64,000 bases of DNA from Smaragdicoccus niigatensis DSM 44881 = NBRC 103563 (GCF_000380645.1 NZ_AQXZ01000008.1:42737-106736), one strand, 5' to 3'. Counted from the first letter of the stretch, positions 1 to 8,549 are shown. Program-made: numbers and translations. The notes: generated by a model from the letters alone, not told the origin.

Positions 1-1401
1 GCCAGCGATGAGCAGGTCGACCGTCTCTCGCATGCCCGCGGTAAGGCGTTCCGCGATGTGGTGCGAAACCTGCAGGGTGATGTCGCGCATGTGCCGGACC
101 TCGTGCTCCGGCCGCGCGATGAACAGGACGTTGTCGACGTGCTGGACTGGTGCTCGGCCACTTCGACACCGGTCATTCCGTATGGCGGTGGAAGTTCCGT
201 TGTCGGTGGTGTCGAGCCGCGGTTCGACGGGCCGTCGGTGAGTCTCGACCTCGGCTTGCTCGACCAGGTCCTCGAGGTCGACCTGGTCAGTCGCGCGGCG
301 CGTATTCAGTCCGGAACGTACGGTCCGGCGCTGGAACAGCAGCTTCGTCCCGAAGGTCTGACGCTGCGGCACTTCCCGCAGTCGTTCGCCTACTCGACCC
401 TGGGCGGCTGGCTCGCGACCCGCGCCGGCGGCCATTTCGCCACGCTCTACACGCACATCGACGATCTGACCGAGTCGATTCGAGCCGTCACTCCCGCCGG
501 GATCAGCGAGTCCCGGCGTCTGCCGGGATCGGGTGCGGGTCCGTCGCCGGATCGAATGTTCCTGGGCTCGGAAGGAACGCTCGGGGTCATCACCGAGGCG
601 TGGATGCGGTTGCAGGACCGGCCGAAATGGCAGATCACCGCATCGATCACGTTCACCGATTTCGCGTCGGCAGTCGCGGCCACCCGGGCCATCTCGCAGT
701 CCGGTCTCTACCCGTCGAACTGTCGGCTTCTCGATCCCGCGGAGGCCTTCATCAATGCCGGGGTGGGTACGAGCGGAGGGGTGTTGATCGTTGCTTTCGA
801 ATCCGCTGACCACCCGGTCGATGCGTGGTTCGACCGTGCGATCGACATCGCGACCAACTATGGCGGAGTGGTCGTGTCGTCGAAATCCAAGGACGAATCG
901 GCCAATGTTTCAGCGGCGGCGGCCTGGAAATCCTCGTTCCTCCGGATGCCGTACCAGCGAGATGCCATGGCACGGCGATCGATGATCGCCGAGACCTTCG
1001 AGACCTCGTGCACGTGGGACAACTTCGACCGCTTCCATGGCGCCGTCACCTCGGCGGCGAACGCGGCGCTCGCGGAAGTCTGCGGAGGCGGTGTGGTCAC
1101 CTGTCGGTTCACCCATGTCTATCCCGACGGACCCGCGCCCTACTACGGGATCTATGCCCCGGGCCGTTGGGATTCCCTCCTGGCGCAGTGGGACGACATC
1201 AAGTCCGCGGTGTCGGAGGCGATCAACCTCAACGGTGGCACGATCACGCACCATCACGCCGTTGGGCGTGATCATCGGCCGTGGTACGACCGGCAGCGAC
1301 CTGAGCCGTTCGCCCTCGCACTGACCGGAGCGAAGGCTGCGCTCGATCCCGCTGCGATCCTCAATCCCGGTGTGCTCATTCCGGCGGGAGTCAGCAAGTG
1401 A
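1..1401 (+). CDS. FAD-binding oxidase, AgpS-like (5' partial)
   Basis: This is a flavoprotein of the FAD-linked oxidase (PCMH) family, most like actinobacterial proteins annotated as alkyldihydroxyacetonephosphate synthase. The reading frame is open from base 2 of the window with no stop, so the true start lies upstream. The FAD pyrophosphate-binding loop (PYGGGSSVVGG, bases about 178-213) is present. The Gly-rich segment STLGGWLATRAGGHFAT and the GSEGTLGVITEAW motif of the second half of the FAD domain follow. The C-terminal cap ends with the usual ALDPAAILNPGVL. Its stop overlaps the next start (GTGA), so it is translationally coupled to the enoyl-CoA hydratase, suggesting a lipid or acyl-CoA context. 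Despite the name, ether-lipid synthesis is doubtful in these bacteria. The substrate is unknown. Confidence 0.85.
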   Translation, partial: ASDEQVDRLSHARGKAFRDVVRNLQGDVAHVPDLVLRPRDEQDVVDVLDWCSATSTPVIPYGGGSSVVGGVEPRFDGPSVSLDLGLLDQVLEVDLVSRAARIQSGTYGPALEQQLRPEGLTLRHFPQSFAYSTLGGWLATRAGGHFATLYTHIDDLTESIRAVTPAGISESRRLPGSGAGPSPDRMFLGSEGTLGVITEAWMRLQDRPKWQITASITFTDFASAVAATRAISQSGLYPSNCRLLDPAEAFINAGVGTSGGVLIVAFESADHPVDAWFDRAIDIATNYGGVVVSSKSKDESANVSAAAAWKSSFLRMPYQRDAMARRSMIAETFETSCTWDNFDRFHGAVTSAANAALAEVCGGGVVTCRFTHVYPDGPAPYYGIYAPGRWDSLLAQWDDIKSAVSEAINLNGGTITHHHAVGRDHRPWYDRQRPEPFALALTGAKAALDPAAILNPGVLIPAGVSK

Positions 1402-2138
1402 CCTCCGTGCGGGTTATTCGGATCGGCCGCCCCGAGGTGCGCAACGCGATCGATGCGGCGACCGCCGAGCGCCTGCACCACGAGTTCGCCGAGTTCGAAG
1501 CCGATCCGGAAGCCAAGGTCGCGGTGCTGTACGGCGACGAGAAGGCGTTCAGTTCCGGCGCAGACCTCGTGCGGTTGCCGGCGCTCCGCGATGACGGGCC
1601 GCTCGGGCCGAGTCGCCGCCTGATCACCAAACCAGTGATCGCGGCAATCGAAGGATGGTGCATCGCCGGCGGCATCGAACTGGCCGCGCTCTGCGACCTC
1701 CGAGTCGCCGGGGAAGGTGCCCGGTTCGGCTTCTTCGATCGACTCCACGGCGTCCCACTCGTGGATGGCGGGACGGTTCGCCTACCTCGGATCATCGGGC
1801 TGGGCCGTGCGCTCGACCTGATTTTGACCGGACGTGAGTTCGATGCCGACGAGGCGTTCCATCTTGGCTTCGTCAATCGACTGGTGCCGGACGGCACCGC
1901 GCTCACGGCAGCGACCGAACTTGCAGAACTCATCGCCGGGCACCCGCAGGCGTGCCTGCTCAGCGACCGGGAATCGACGTACGCAAGTGTCGGACTCAAT
2001 GAGTCAGCCGCGTTCGATGTCGAGCAGGCGCTGGGGGAACGGACGATCTTCTCGCTCGATTTCATCAGCCGGGCCACCCAGCGAACGCTGCGGTCGGTCG
2101 TCAAGAAGACCATGGCCGCCGCCACCCGAACGAGATAG
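1398..2138 (+). CDS. Enoyl-CoA hydratase/isomerase family protein
   Basis: Crotonase-fold protein of 246 aa, the usual family length. The oxyanion-hole segments are visible: SSGADLVRL near residue 52 and GWCIAGGIELAALCDLRVA near residue 85. The following GVPLVDGGTVRLPRIIG segment matches the family pattern, though a clear catalytic Glu is not evident where hydratases carry one, so another crotonase reaction is possible. The GTG start overlaps the stop of the upstream FAD oxidase by four bases, indicating an operon. The family acts on acyl-CoA thioesters in the cytosol. The specific substrate cannot be read from the sequence. Confidence 0.85.
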   Translation: MTSVRVIRIGRPEVRNAIDAATAERLHHEFAEFEADPEAKVAVLYGDEKAFSSGADLVRLPALRDDGPLGPSRRLITKPVIAAIEGWCIAGGIELAALCDLRVAGEGARFGFFDRLHGVPLVDGGTVRLPRIIGLGRALDLILTGREFDADEAFHLGFVNRLVPDGTALTAATELAELIAGHPQACLLSDRESTYASVGLNESAAFDVEQALGERTIFSLDFISRATQRTLRSVVKKTMAAATRTR

Positions 2139-2150
2139 CGGGGATTCGCA

Positions 2151-3122
2151 ATGTCATTACTGCACAACGCTTTAGGACTCATCAACCGGACGCACGAGCT
2201 CAACCGCCGGCCGTTCGACGCGAACACCACGATCGCGACCCAGCACGGGCGCTTCGGGATCATCCACTACGGCGTGATGATCCCGGGCCTGCCCGAGCCG
2301 TTCTGCTTCTTCGACGCCATCGTCGTGCTCGGGACGTCGAAGGCGCCGATCTTCGACAATCGGAAACTCGCCACGACCGATGACCCGGCGTGGGTGCTCG
2401 TTGGATCGGCAATCACCCGGGACTCCTTCCGCGAATTCAGTCAGGCGGCCGACTGTGATCTCGCGCCCGATGGGAAGGCACTGCGATTCGGCGACGACCT
2501 CGACATCAAACACGGCGCCGATGAGATTGCACTGAAAGCCGTCCGGCCGCAGGCGCACATCGAGCTGACGATCCGTCCGACGGCGGCGGTCTCGCACTTT
2601 GCGCACATGCTCGGTGTCTACGACCACTGGAGCGTGCTGTGCGAGTACGAGGGCACCTTCACCCCGACCGGCGGCGAAACGTTCACCCAAACGGGCCTGT
2701 GCACGTTCGAATACGCCCGGGCGGTGAACCTCCCGCTGCCGTTCCGGTTCTTCACCTATCAAATCCTGAACATCGACGACAACACGCAGGTGCTCTTCAC
2801 CGACGTGCGCGCGACGGCCGGACTTCCCGTGTCCCGGTACGTCTACGTCCGGCGCACGGACGGTACGGCGACGGTGCACAGCAGCGGGTTCCATCACGAG
2901 GTGCTCGCGACGACAACCGTGACCACGCCAGACGGCGCGAAGATGGAATTGCCGACACGATTCCGTTGGAGTTGCGGGGACCTCGTCACCATCGAGGGCG
3001 AAACCAACGGCGACTGGGCTTACGGGCTCGCCGCCGGTTATGCCGGCAGTTACCGCTACACGGGAACGTTCGAAGGTGAGTCCATCGACGGCACCGGCTA
3101 CATCGAGTGGATCGAGCGTTGA
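2151..3122 (+). CDS. Uncharacterised protein, DUF6670-like paralogue 1
   Basis: 323-residue soluble protein with no signal peptide or membrane segment. It shares scattered motifs with the convergent gene at 3133-4200: a THYGV/IHYGV motif, DLPAPY/GLPEPF, FDND/FDNR, TFEYAR, FFTYQI and a C-terminal GYIEW. The two are therefore paralogues. The alternating pattern suggests a beta-rich, lipocalin- or CrtC-like fold, but this is inference. From memory the family corresponds to DUF6670 of Mycobacteriales, function unknown. It lies 12 bp after the enoyl-CoA hydratase and may belong to the same operon. Confidence 0.65.
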   Translation: MSLLHNALGLINRTHELNRRPFDANTTIATQHGRFGIIHYGVMIPGLPEPFCFFDAIVVLGTSKAPIFDNRKLATTDDPAWVLVGSAITRDSFREFSQAADCDLAPDGKALRFGDDLDIKHGADEIALKAVRPQAHIELTIRPTAAVSHFAHMLGVYDHWSVLCEYEGTFTPTGGETFTQTGLCTFEYARAVNLPLPFRFFTYQILNIDDNTQVLFTDVRATAGLPVSRYVYVRRTDGTATVHSSGFHHEVLATTTVTTPDGAKMELPTRFRWSCGDLVTIEGETNGDWAYGLAAGYAGSYRYTGTFEGESIDGTGYIEWIER

Positions 3123-3132
3123 CGGGTGCGGC

Positions 3133-4200
3133 TCAGGGCTCGACGTCGACCCACTCGATGTAGCCATTCCCGCTGATCGCGGAGCCGTTCCACCGACCGG
3201 TGTAGCTGTACGCGGAGACGTAACCGCGGCCGTGTCCGAATCGCCACGGGGAGTCATGGGTGGCGTCGATCGTCAGGACTTCGCGCTCGCCGTCTCGGAC
3301 AGTCCACCGCATGCGCGCTGGGACGCGCATTTCCCGGCCGTACGGGTCGGTGAGCGGTTCCTCGTGCTCGAGGACCTCGAACGTCACGTCGGAATACACC
3401 TCAGCCTGCCCGCTGCGCGTGCGCACGTGTGCCAGTCGGCACGCGGTGGCTCCAGCGGCGCGAACGTCGGTGAGCAATAGTTGGGTGTCCGCATCCAGAT
3501 TGATGATCTGGTACGTGAAGAAGTCGGCCGGCAGCTTGAGCGCCTTGGGAAGCGGGCGACTGGACAACGCCTGCGGCGACACACAGCGGGCGTACTCAAA
3601 AGTGCCCAGGCCGGAGAATCGGTGGTTGCCGGTCTCGTCTTTGATCACCGCGTCGAACGGTGCGAGAAGACTGATGTGGTCGTAGACGGCGCTACGCACG
3701 AAGTACGACACGGTGTCGGTGACAGTGAGCGTGATGTGCGCTTCGAACGACTCGTACGTGGCGTCGACGGCAACGTTCGGGAGCGCGACCCGGATCGAAA
3801 GGTCGTCACCCCATTTCAGGAGATGTCCGTCCTCGGCGAAATCGCACTCGGTGGACGCGTCGTAGGCCCGGTAGTGGTGCTGGTTCGCATGTGCGGTCGA
3901 CGAAAGCACGGTGGCGGTGTTGCGGGCGTCCGCCGCGGCGAGCTCGTCGTTGTCGAACATGAGGGTTCCGGTGGGGCCGATGAACGTCATCGTGTTGAGG
4001 TACCGATACGGCGCAGGCAGGTCGGGAATGAACACGCCGTAGTGCGTCCAGCCCCACAGGCGGGACTGGGCGTACGGCCGAAACAGGTCGTCGCGGTCGA
4101 ACGGCCGTCGGGACGCCTCGAGACGGCTGTCGATGCGCGGCAGAATGCCGTCCACGAGAACTTTGGCCGTCAAACCCCAGGGGGTTATGCGCGTCGTCAC
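3133..4200 (-). CDS. Uncharacterised protein, DUF6670-like paralogue 2
   Basis: 355-residue soluble protein and second member of the family at 2151-3122. Conserved blocks include WTHYGVFIPDLPAPYRY, FDNDELAAADARN, GLGTFEYARC, DFFTYQIINLD and SGNGYIEWVD. It is about 30 residues longer than its partner. The start overlaps the stop of the upstream TetR gene by four bases (ATGA), so the regulator and this protein form one transcription unit behind the operator at 4930-4986. It ends 11 bp from the convergent paralogue. Function is unknown; the regulator link suggests inducible expression. Confidence 0.65.
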   Translation of the reverse strand: MTTRITPWGLTAKVLVDGILPRIDSRLEASRRPFDRDDLFRPYAQSRLWGWTHYGVFIPDLPAPYRYLNTMTFIGPTGTLMFDNDELAAADARNTATVLSSTAHANQHHYRAYDASTECDFAEDGHLLKWGDDLSIRVALPNVAVDATYESFEAHITLTVTDTVSYFVRSAVYDHISLLAPFDAVIKDETGNHRFSGLGTFEYARCVSPQALSSRPLPKALKLPADFFTYQIINLDADTQLLLTDVRAAGATACRLAHVRTRSGQAEVYSDVTFEVLEHEEPLTDPYGREMRVPARMRWTVRDGEREVLTIDATHDSPWRFGHGRGYVSAYSYTGRWNGSAISGNGYIEWVDVEP

Positions 4201-4913
4201 TTACCGCAATCTACCTGTGCCGCCCGAATGCGGCGGTCGATGACGGATTGGAGTTCCTCGCGGGTGAGCGGTGTGGGGACGTCCAAGTCGGAGGGGATGC
4301 GGGAGTCCTGACGGGCGCCGTCCATGCACAGGCGCAGGGCACGCCGCCAGAGGTCGGGGTGCTCGGCCCCGCCGAGGTCGCGGACCGCTTGAACGGCGAT
4401 CAGCATGACCGGAAAATCGCTGGGGGCGAAAGATTCCCGCAGCCAGCCAGCCTTCTTGGCGCGGTCGGTAATGGCTTCTCGCAGTGGTCCCAGCCGCGCG
4501 GCGGCGGACGAGGTGAGTTCGGTGGGCGGGAGCTGACGGCTCAACATGAGCTGGCGCAGACCCTTGTTCTCGGCAAACAGTTCGCTGCACCGAACGCAGA
4601 AGGTCAGGAAAGCGGCCGCTGCGTCGTCTTCGGCGAGCGCGCGCTCGGCGAGTTCGATGACCTCGTCGATCTTTGCGGCGAACAGTGCGTCGATCAGATT
4701 CTCTTTGTCGCCGAAGCGCCGGTAGACCGTGCCGACGCCCACTCCGGCCCGTTCGGCGACCTCGGCGATCGAGACTTCCAAACCGTGTTCGGCAAACGCG
4801 GCCATCGCGGCCGGAACGATCTTCTCGCGATTGCGAATGGCGTCTTTGCGCAGCGGCTTTTCGTCCGCGGGAGTTTTCTCGTTCACCGCAGGGTCCGCCC
4901 CTGTTAGCTGCAT
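4197..4913 (-). CDS. TetR family transcriptional regulator
   Basis: 238-residue TetR repressor. The N-terminal helix-turn-helix runs from about residue 25 to 75 and includes the recognition region EVAERAGVGVGTVYRRFGDKENLI. The remainder is a helical ligand-binding domain. It is transcribed away from the GtrA-type gene and its start lies 17 bp from an inverted repeat TAAACGGA-N9-TCCGTTTA. This suggests autoregulation together with the coupled downstream gene. The ligand is unknown. Confidence 0.9.
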   Translation of the reverse strand: MQLTGADPAVNEKTPADEKPLRKDAIRNREKIVPAAMAAFAEHGLEVSIAEVAERAGVGVGTVYRRFGDKENLIDALFAAKIDEVIELAERALAEDDAAAAFLTFCVRCSELFAENKGLRQLMLSRQLPPTELTSSAAARLGPLREAITDRAKKAGWLRESFAPSDFPVMLIAVQAVRDLGGAEHPDLWRRALRLCMDGARQDSRIPSDLDVPTPLTREELQSVIDRRIRAAQVDCGK

Positions 4914-4929
4914 AACACTATTCTACGCG

Positions 4930-4986
4930 TAAACGGAATGACATCGTCCGTTTAATCAGATAGGGTCAAATCAGTAAACGGAATGA
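4930..4986. promoter_or_regulatory. TetR operator: inverted repeat plus extra half-site
   Basis: An 8-bp inverted repeat TAAACGGA / TCCGTTTA with a 9-bp spacer occupies 4930-4954. A third copy, TAAACGGAATGA, lies at 4975-4986 in direct orientation with the first arm. The site sits between the divergent TetR and GtrA-type genes, where a TetR autorepressor normally binds. The third copy overlaps an upstream ATG (4983) of the GtrA frame, arguing that translation starts further down. Confidence 0.75.
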
Positions 4987-5036
4987 CCCCCTCCGCTTGG
5001 CGGATCGAGTCGCTGGCCGATCGAAAGAACGATGCA

Positions 5037-5513
5037 ATGATCCTCACCGAAGTGCCCACGATCAACTGGGCAGCGCCCACGCGATTCGTGCCTGGACGCA
5101 TCGATATTCGAGGTGACCACTGGGCTGCGCAGCTGACGCGGTTCGCAGTGACCGGCGGGCTGAGCAACGTTCTCTATTTTGCCGTATTTGTTCTGCTCAC
5201 CGACGACGGGACCCAGGTCGCGAATGTGGCCGCCGTCGTCGCCAGCACGATCGCTGCCAACGAGCTGCATCGCCGAGTCTCATTCCACGCGAGCGACCGG
5301 GTCCACTGGCTCACCGCGCAGGTGGAAGGCGGCGGCGTGGCGCTCGTCGGGTTGGGCATCAGTGCGGCAGCGATCGCGCTGCTTCAGATGTCCGTGCCGG
5401 CGATCAGTGCAGCGGTTTTGGCGCTGATCACGATCGCGCTCAGCGGAGTGATCGGCGGTATGCGCTTCGTGGCACTCCGCGGTTGGGTCTTCAGCCCTGC
5501 ACGCACGGCCTGA
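5037..5513 (+). CDS. GtrA family membrane protein
   Basis: About 158-residue integral membrane protein with four predicted hydrophobic helices, starting near FAVTGGLSNVLYFAVFVLL. The LTRFAVTGG...NE.HRRVSF.A pattern is that of GtrA-like proteins, which usually help move lipid-linked sugars across the membrane in cell-wall polysaccharide assembly. I chose the ATG at 5037 because the in-frame ATG at 4983 lies inside the third TetR half-site. No glycosyltransferase is adjacent. The divergent TetR may control it. Confidence 0.75.
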   Translation: MILTEVPTINWAAPTRFVPGRIDIRGDHWAAQLTRFAVTGGLSNVLYFAVFVLLTDDGTQVANVAAVVASTIAANELHRRVSFHASDRVHWLTAQVEGGGVALVGLGISAAAIALLQMSVPAISAAVLALITIALSGVIGGMRFVALRGWVFSPARTA

Positions 5514-5526
5514 CCTGGACAAAGAA

Positions 5527-5554
5527 GCGGCCCGCCGGTGATCCGGCGGGCCGC
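5527..5554. terminator. Rho-independent terminator between convergent genes
   Basis: A perfect 12-bp stem (GCGGCCCGCCGG with its complement) around a TGAT loop, followed by a T-rich tail on the plus strand. It lies between the GtrA-type gene and the convergent greA and probably serves both. Confidence 0.9.
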
Positions 5555-5571
5555 TCTCTTGGTCTGAATTG

Positions 5572-6057
5572 TCAGCCGTGGTACGGCTCTGCGCTGACGA
5601 GCGTGACCTGCATGTAGTTGCCGTTGGGCAGCTGGTACTTCTTGGTGTCGCCGATCTTGGCGCCGATCAGGGCACCGCCCAGCGGCGAATCGGGGGAGTA
5701 AACCTCGAGCGTGGTGGCGCCACCGGCGGCGCGCGTCCCGATGAGGAAGGTTTCGGTGTCGCTTTCGTCGCCGTCGTAGTAAACGGTCACCACGGTGCCC
5801 GGCTGCGCAACGCCCGCCTGCGCCGGCGCAACGCCGACCTTGGCGTTGTTGAGCAGTTCCTGGAGCTCGCGGATACGCGCCTCTTCCTGGCCCTGCTGCT
5901 CGCGCGCGGCGTGGTAGCCACCGTTCTCCCGGAGGTCACCTTCTTCACGTCGCTCGTTGATCTCCGCCGCAATGATCGGTCGGTTCGCGATGAGCGCGTC
6001 GAGTTCCCGCTTAAGCCGGTCGTGGGACTCGGGCGTCAACCACGTGGTTTCGGACAT
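5572..6057 (-). CDS. greA: Transcription elongation factor GreA
   Basis: 161 residues, full length for GreA. The N-terminal coiled-coil hairpin (residues 1-75) carries the acidic tip in [17 protein letters not shown], which reaches into the RNA polymerase secondary channel to stimulate cleavage of backtracked RNA. The C-terminal FKBP-like domain includes [18 protein letters not shown] purine-rich GAGGGAGA lies 7-8 nt before the ATG. Position next to the DUF4307 gene and mca matches M. tuberculosis Rv1080c-Rv1082. Confidence 0.97.
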   Translation of the reverse strand: MSETTWLTPESHDRLKRELDALIANRPIIAAEINERREEGDLRENGGYHAAREQQGQEEARIRELQELLNNAKVGVAPAQAGVAQPGTVVTVYYDGDESDTETFLIGTRAAGGATTLEVYSPDSPLGGALIGAKIGDTKKYQLPNGNYMQVTLVSAEPYHG

Positions 6058-6320
6058 CTCGGTCTCTCCCTCATACGTTGGATCCCCCCGCGGGATCCAT
6101 GTGCACGCAGCTGCCCAGCCGCGGCCAGAGGTCTGGTTGCATGGCGATCATCGGGCGGTGTCCCCCCGAACCACCGTGCTCGGGGTCTCGCTCCCGGCCA
6201 CGTAAAGCAGCAAACACGGCTCCGATGCACGGAACCGTGTATCCGAACATTTTAGCACCCTTAGCCAACACGCATGACAACGTGCGAAGGCAACTCCGGG
6301 CTGATCTTGTGAACCTTCAG

Positions 6321-6767
6321 CTAATTGATGCCGGCCTGGTCGGACCGCAGGTAACGGGGTACCTCATATCCGCAACCGTAAACCTCAGCGACCACCGGAG
6401 GACGCGACGTACGGATGGAAGTGTGCACCACTGTCGACGATTCCGCACTCTGAGGAACGAGAACCTCGCGCCGGCCGACTTCATCCGCCTGCTTGGAGCG
6501 CGCACGCACGATGCAGACCGCGGGCCTGCTCGGGTCGTCTCGAGTGACGGAGAACGTCATCTCGACGGTCGAGTCGTCGACGAGCTGGAACGAGACCGCT
6601 CCGGTGTCGATCGGCGTCCGCCCGAACCGCAGATAGAAGGCGACACCGATCCCCGCGCCCACCACGAGTCCCGCGACGAGGACGAGAACCGCGGCGCGTT
6701 TGGAAATGCGCGAACTGCCCGCGGTCGGATAACGACCTGCTGGGGTTGTCAGTGGACGCTCAGCCAT
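6321..6767 (-). CDS. DUF4307 membrane-anchored protein
   Basis: 148-residue protein with one N-terminal membrane helix (RAAVLVLVAGLVVGAGIGVAFYL) and a predicted extracytoplasmic beta-rich domain ending in a conserved VYGCGYEVPRYLR. It corresponds by order and features to Rv1081c, a DUF4307 protein of unknown function. The ATG at 6767 is preferred over the TTG one codon upstream. It is divergent from mca. The 263-bp gap to greA holds no recognisable gene; it is less GC-rich near 6240-6330 and probably carries the greA promoter. Confidence 0.8.
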   Translation of the reverse strand: MAERPLTTPAGRYPTAGSSRISKRAAVLVLVAGLVVGAGIGVAFYLRFGRTPIDTGAVSFQLVDDSTVEMTFSVTRDDPSRPAVCIVRARSKQADEVGRREVLVPQSAESSTVVHTSIRTSRPPVVAEVYGCGYEVPRYLRSDQAGIN

Positions 6768-6846
6768 CAAGTGGAACTATAGGGGAGTGGTCGACACATC
6801 CGGTCGGCCCGCTCTTCAGCTACGGCGAGAGGGACGGTGAGCAGCT

Positions 6847-7722
6847 TTGCGTCTGATGGCGGTGCATGCACATCCGGACGACGAATCGAGCAAGGGTGCG
6901 GCGACCTTGGCCAAGTACGCCGCCGAGGGGCACGACGTGCTTGTGGTCACACTGACCGGGGGCGAGCGCGGCGACGTTCTCAACCCAGCTGTCGACATCG
7001 AAGGTGTCGCGGATCGGATGCACGAAGTCCGGCGGCAGGAGATGGCCGAAGCTGCGCGAATCCTCGGCGTCCGGCAGCACTGGCTGGGGTTCGTCGATTC
7101 CGGGTGGCCGGAGGGCGACCCGTTGCCGCCGCTGCCTGAGGACTCCTTCGCTGCGGTTCCACTGGACGAGGCGACGGCCGCGTTGGTCCAGGTCGTGCGC
7201 GATTTCCAGCCGCACGTGATGATCACGTACGACGAGAACGGCGACTACCCGCACCCGGATCACATTCGCTGCCATGAGGTTTCGGTCGCGGCCTACCACG
7301 CCGCCGCAGATCCGGACCAGTTCCCGGACGCGGGCGAAGCCTGGTTGGTGTCGAAGCTGTACTACGTCCACGGCGCGTGGTTCGTCCGTGCCCGGGGCGA
7401 GGCGCTCGCGGCGGACTACGCCGCTCGTGGCGAGAAGTTCCCGTTCGCCGAACGGATGGAGATGATGCGTCCGCTGCTGATCGCTCCGGACCGCATCACC
7501 ACGCAGATCGAGTGCGGAAAGTACTTCCAACAGCGCGACGACGCCCTCCGCGCGCACGCGACGCAGGTCGACCCGAACGGCCCGTTCTTCGCGATCCCGA
7601 TGGACTTGCAGCAACGCGTGTGGACAACGGAGGAATTCGAACTGGCACAATCGCGGGTGCAGACTTCGATCCCGGAGTCCGATCTGTTCGCTGGCATTGA
7701 CGACGAGGAGGCGCAGCCCTGA
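6847..7722 (+). CDS. mca: Mycothiol S-conjugate amidase Mca
   Basis: LmbE/PIG-L-fold zinc amidohydrolase of about 291 aa. It cleaves mycothiol adducts of electrophiles and drugs, releasing a mercapturic acid for export. Zinc ligands are in HAHPDDES at the N terminus and HPDHIRCH near residue 137; TLTGGERGD and [13 protein letters not shown] are family signatures. The start is odd. The frame opens with TTG at 6847, or ATG at 6856. The best ribosome-binding site (GAGAGGGA) and a GTG at 6837 are in the next frame and would read MSS before joining [10 protein letters not shown] if one T of the TTT at 6846-6848 were absent. The gene overlaps the next by one base. Confidence 0.93.
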   Translation: MRLMAVHAHPDDESSKGAATLAKYAAEGHDVLVVTLTGGERGDVLNPAVDIEGVADRMHEVRRQEMAEAARILGVRQHWLGFVDSGWPEGDPLPPLPEDSFAAVPLDEATAALVQVVRDFQPHVMITYDENGDYPHPDHIRCHEVSVAAYHAAADPDQFPDAGEAWLVSKLYYVHGAWFVRARGEALAADYAARGEKFPFAERMEMMRPLLIAPDRITTQIECGKYFQQRDDALRAHATQVDPNGPFFAIPMDLQQRVWTTEEFELAQSRVQTSIPESDLFAGIDDEEAQP

Positions 7723-7943
7723 TGAACCAGCTCCTGCTCGCGGCCGGTGACAACAACCCCGCAGGACCCGAATTCGGCGAAGCATCGCCGCTCGGGTTGT
7801 TCATCATCCTGCTGCTGCTCATCGGCACGATCCTGCTAGTGCGGTCGATGAACGGGCACATCAAGCGGCTGCCGGAATCATTCGACGAACCGGCGGAAGC
7901 TCCGGAAGCGCAAGAGCAGCCGGGAAAGAAGCCGGAAGACTAG
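7722..7943 (+). CDS. Small single-pass membrane protein (Rv1083-like)
   Basis: 73-residue protein with one hydrophobic helix (LGLFIILLLLIGTILLVRSM) flanked by a short N-terminal tail and a Pro/Glu-rich cytoplasmic C-terminus ending in KKPED. Its ATG overlaps the mca stop (TGATG), so it is translationally coupled to Mca. The same small gene follows mca in M. tuberculosis (Rv1083). Function unknown; a membrane partner for Mca or a conjugate exporter is inference only. Confidence 0.8.
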   Translation: MNQLLLAAGDNNPAGPEFGEASPLGLFIILLLLIGTILLVRSMNGHIKRLPESFDEPAEAPEAQEQPGKKPED

Positions 7944-8003
7944 CGGTTCTGCACCGGACGTTGGGCTCCGGAAATCCGGGTGAAGGTCTCTGCCCAGGTG
8001 GCT

Positions 8004-8027
8004 TGTACAAAACTTATAGTTTGTACA
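8004..8027. promoter_or_regulatory. Orphan 24-bp operator-like palindrome
   Basis: Perfect 8-bp arms TGTACAAA / TTTGTACA separated by ACTTATAG. It is markedly AT-rich against its surroundings and looks like the binding site of a dimeric repressor. It lies between two convergent genes, so no flanking promoter obviously needs it. The neighbouring gene encodes a TetR-like ligand domain. Confidence 0.5.
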
Positions 8028-8075
8028 GGCCGCCGTGCGGGAGACATTGAACCCGGGCCGCGTGGATTCCGAGGA

Positions 8076-8549
8076 TCAGCGGGGCGTTTCCTTCGCCGGC
8101 TTCCTGATCTCCCCGGTGAGGTAGCGCTGCAATGTGGGCGCCAGCGCGGCGACGAGGTCGTCGACCGGCGCCGAAGCCAGCGGATCGGTCCGCACAACCC
8201 AGCGCATCGTGCCCATGCCGACGATCGCCGATGCGCACAGCGACGCCCGGAACGGGACGTCTTGCACACCGAGGCGCCGGAGAAGCTGCTCGAACACGGG
8301 GCCGAGGAACAGGTCCATCGAGGCGTCGACGGCCTTGTTGGCGGCGAGGCCACCGGCCGCGCTGACCGCGAACGGACCGCCGCCCGTGGCGTCCCACGTG
8401 ATGATCATGGTCTTGATGAGGCGTTCGCCGATGTCGTTCGACGCGCCTTTGACCATGTTGTCGATGAAGTCCGGTACGCCGAACGGCAGATGCAGTTTCT
8501 TGGCAACCGAATCGAGGCTGGGTATGAACCGGGCTTCGTTGCTGGACAT
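8076..8549 (-). CDS. TetR-like C-terminal domain protein lacking the HTH
   Basis: About 157 residues from the ATG at 8549. The sequence from about residue 40 onward fits the ligand/dimerisation domain of actinobacterial TetR regulators, ending with the typical MRWVVRTDPLASAPVDDLVAALAPTLQRYL. The N-terminal 30 residues (from MSSNEARFIPSLDS) contain no helix-turn-helix. Only about 100 bp separate this start from the divergent VanW gene, leaving no room for the missing domain in frame. It may be a decayed regulator or a stand-alone ligand-domain protein. Confidence 0.6.
   Translation of the reverse strand: MSSNEARFIPSLDSVAKKLHLPFGVPDFIDNMVKGASNDIGERLIKTMIITWDATGGGPFAVSAAGGLAANKAVDASMDLFLGPVFEQLLRRLGVQDVPFRASLCASAIVGMGTMRWVVRTDPLASAPVDDLVAALAPTLQRYLTGEIRKPAKETPR

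Noticed and set aside
3481..4311. Plus-strand 276-codon frame opposite the DUF6670-like gene 2
   Set aside because: High-GC antisense shadow rich in Arg/Val with no family features; the minus-strand paralogue motifs are convincing.
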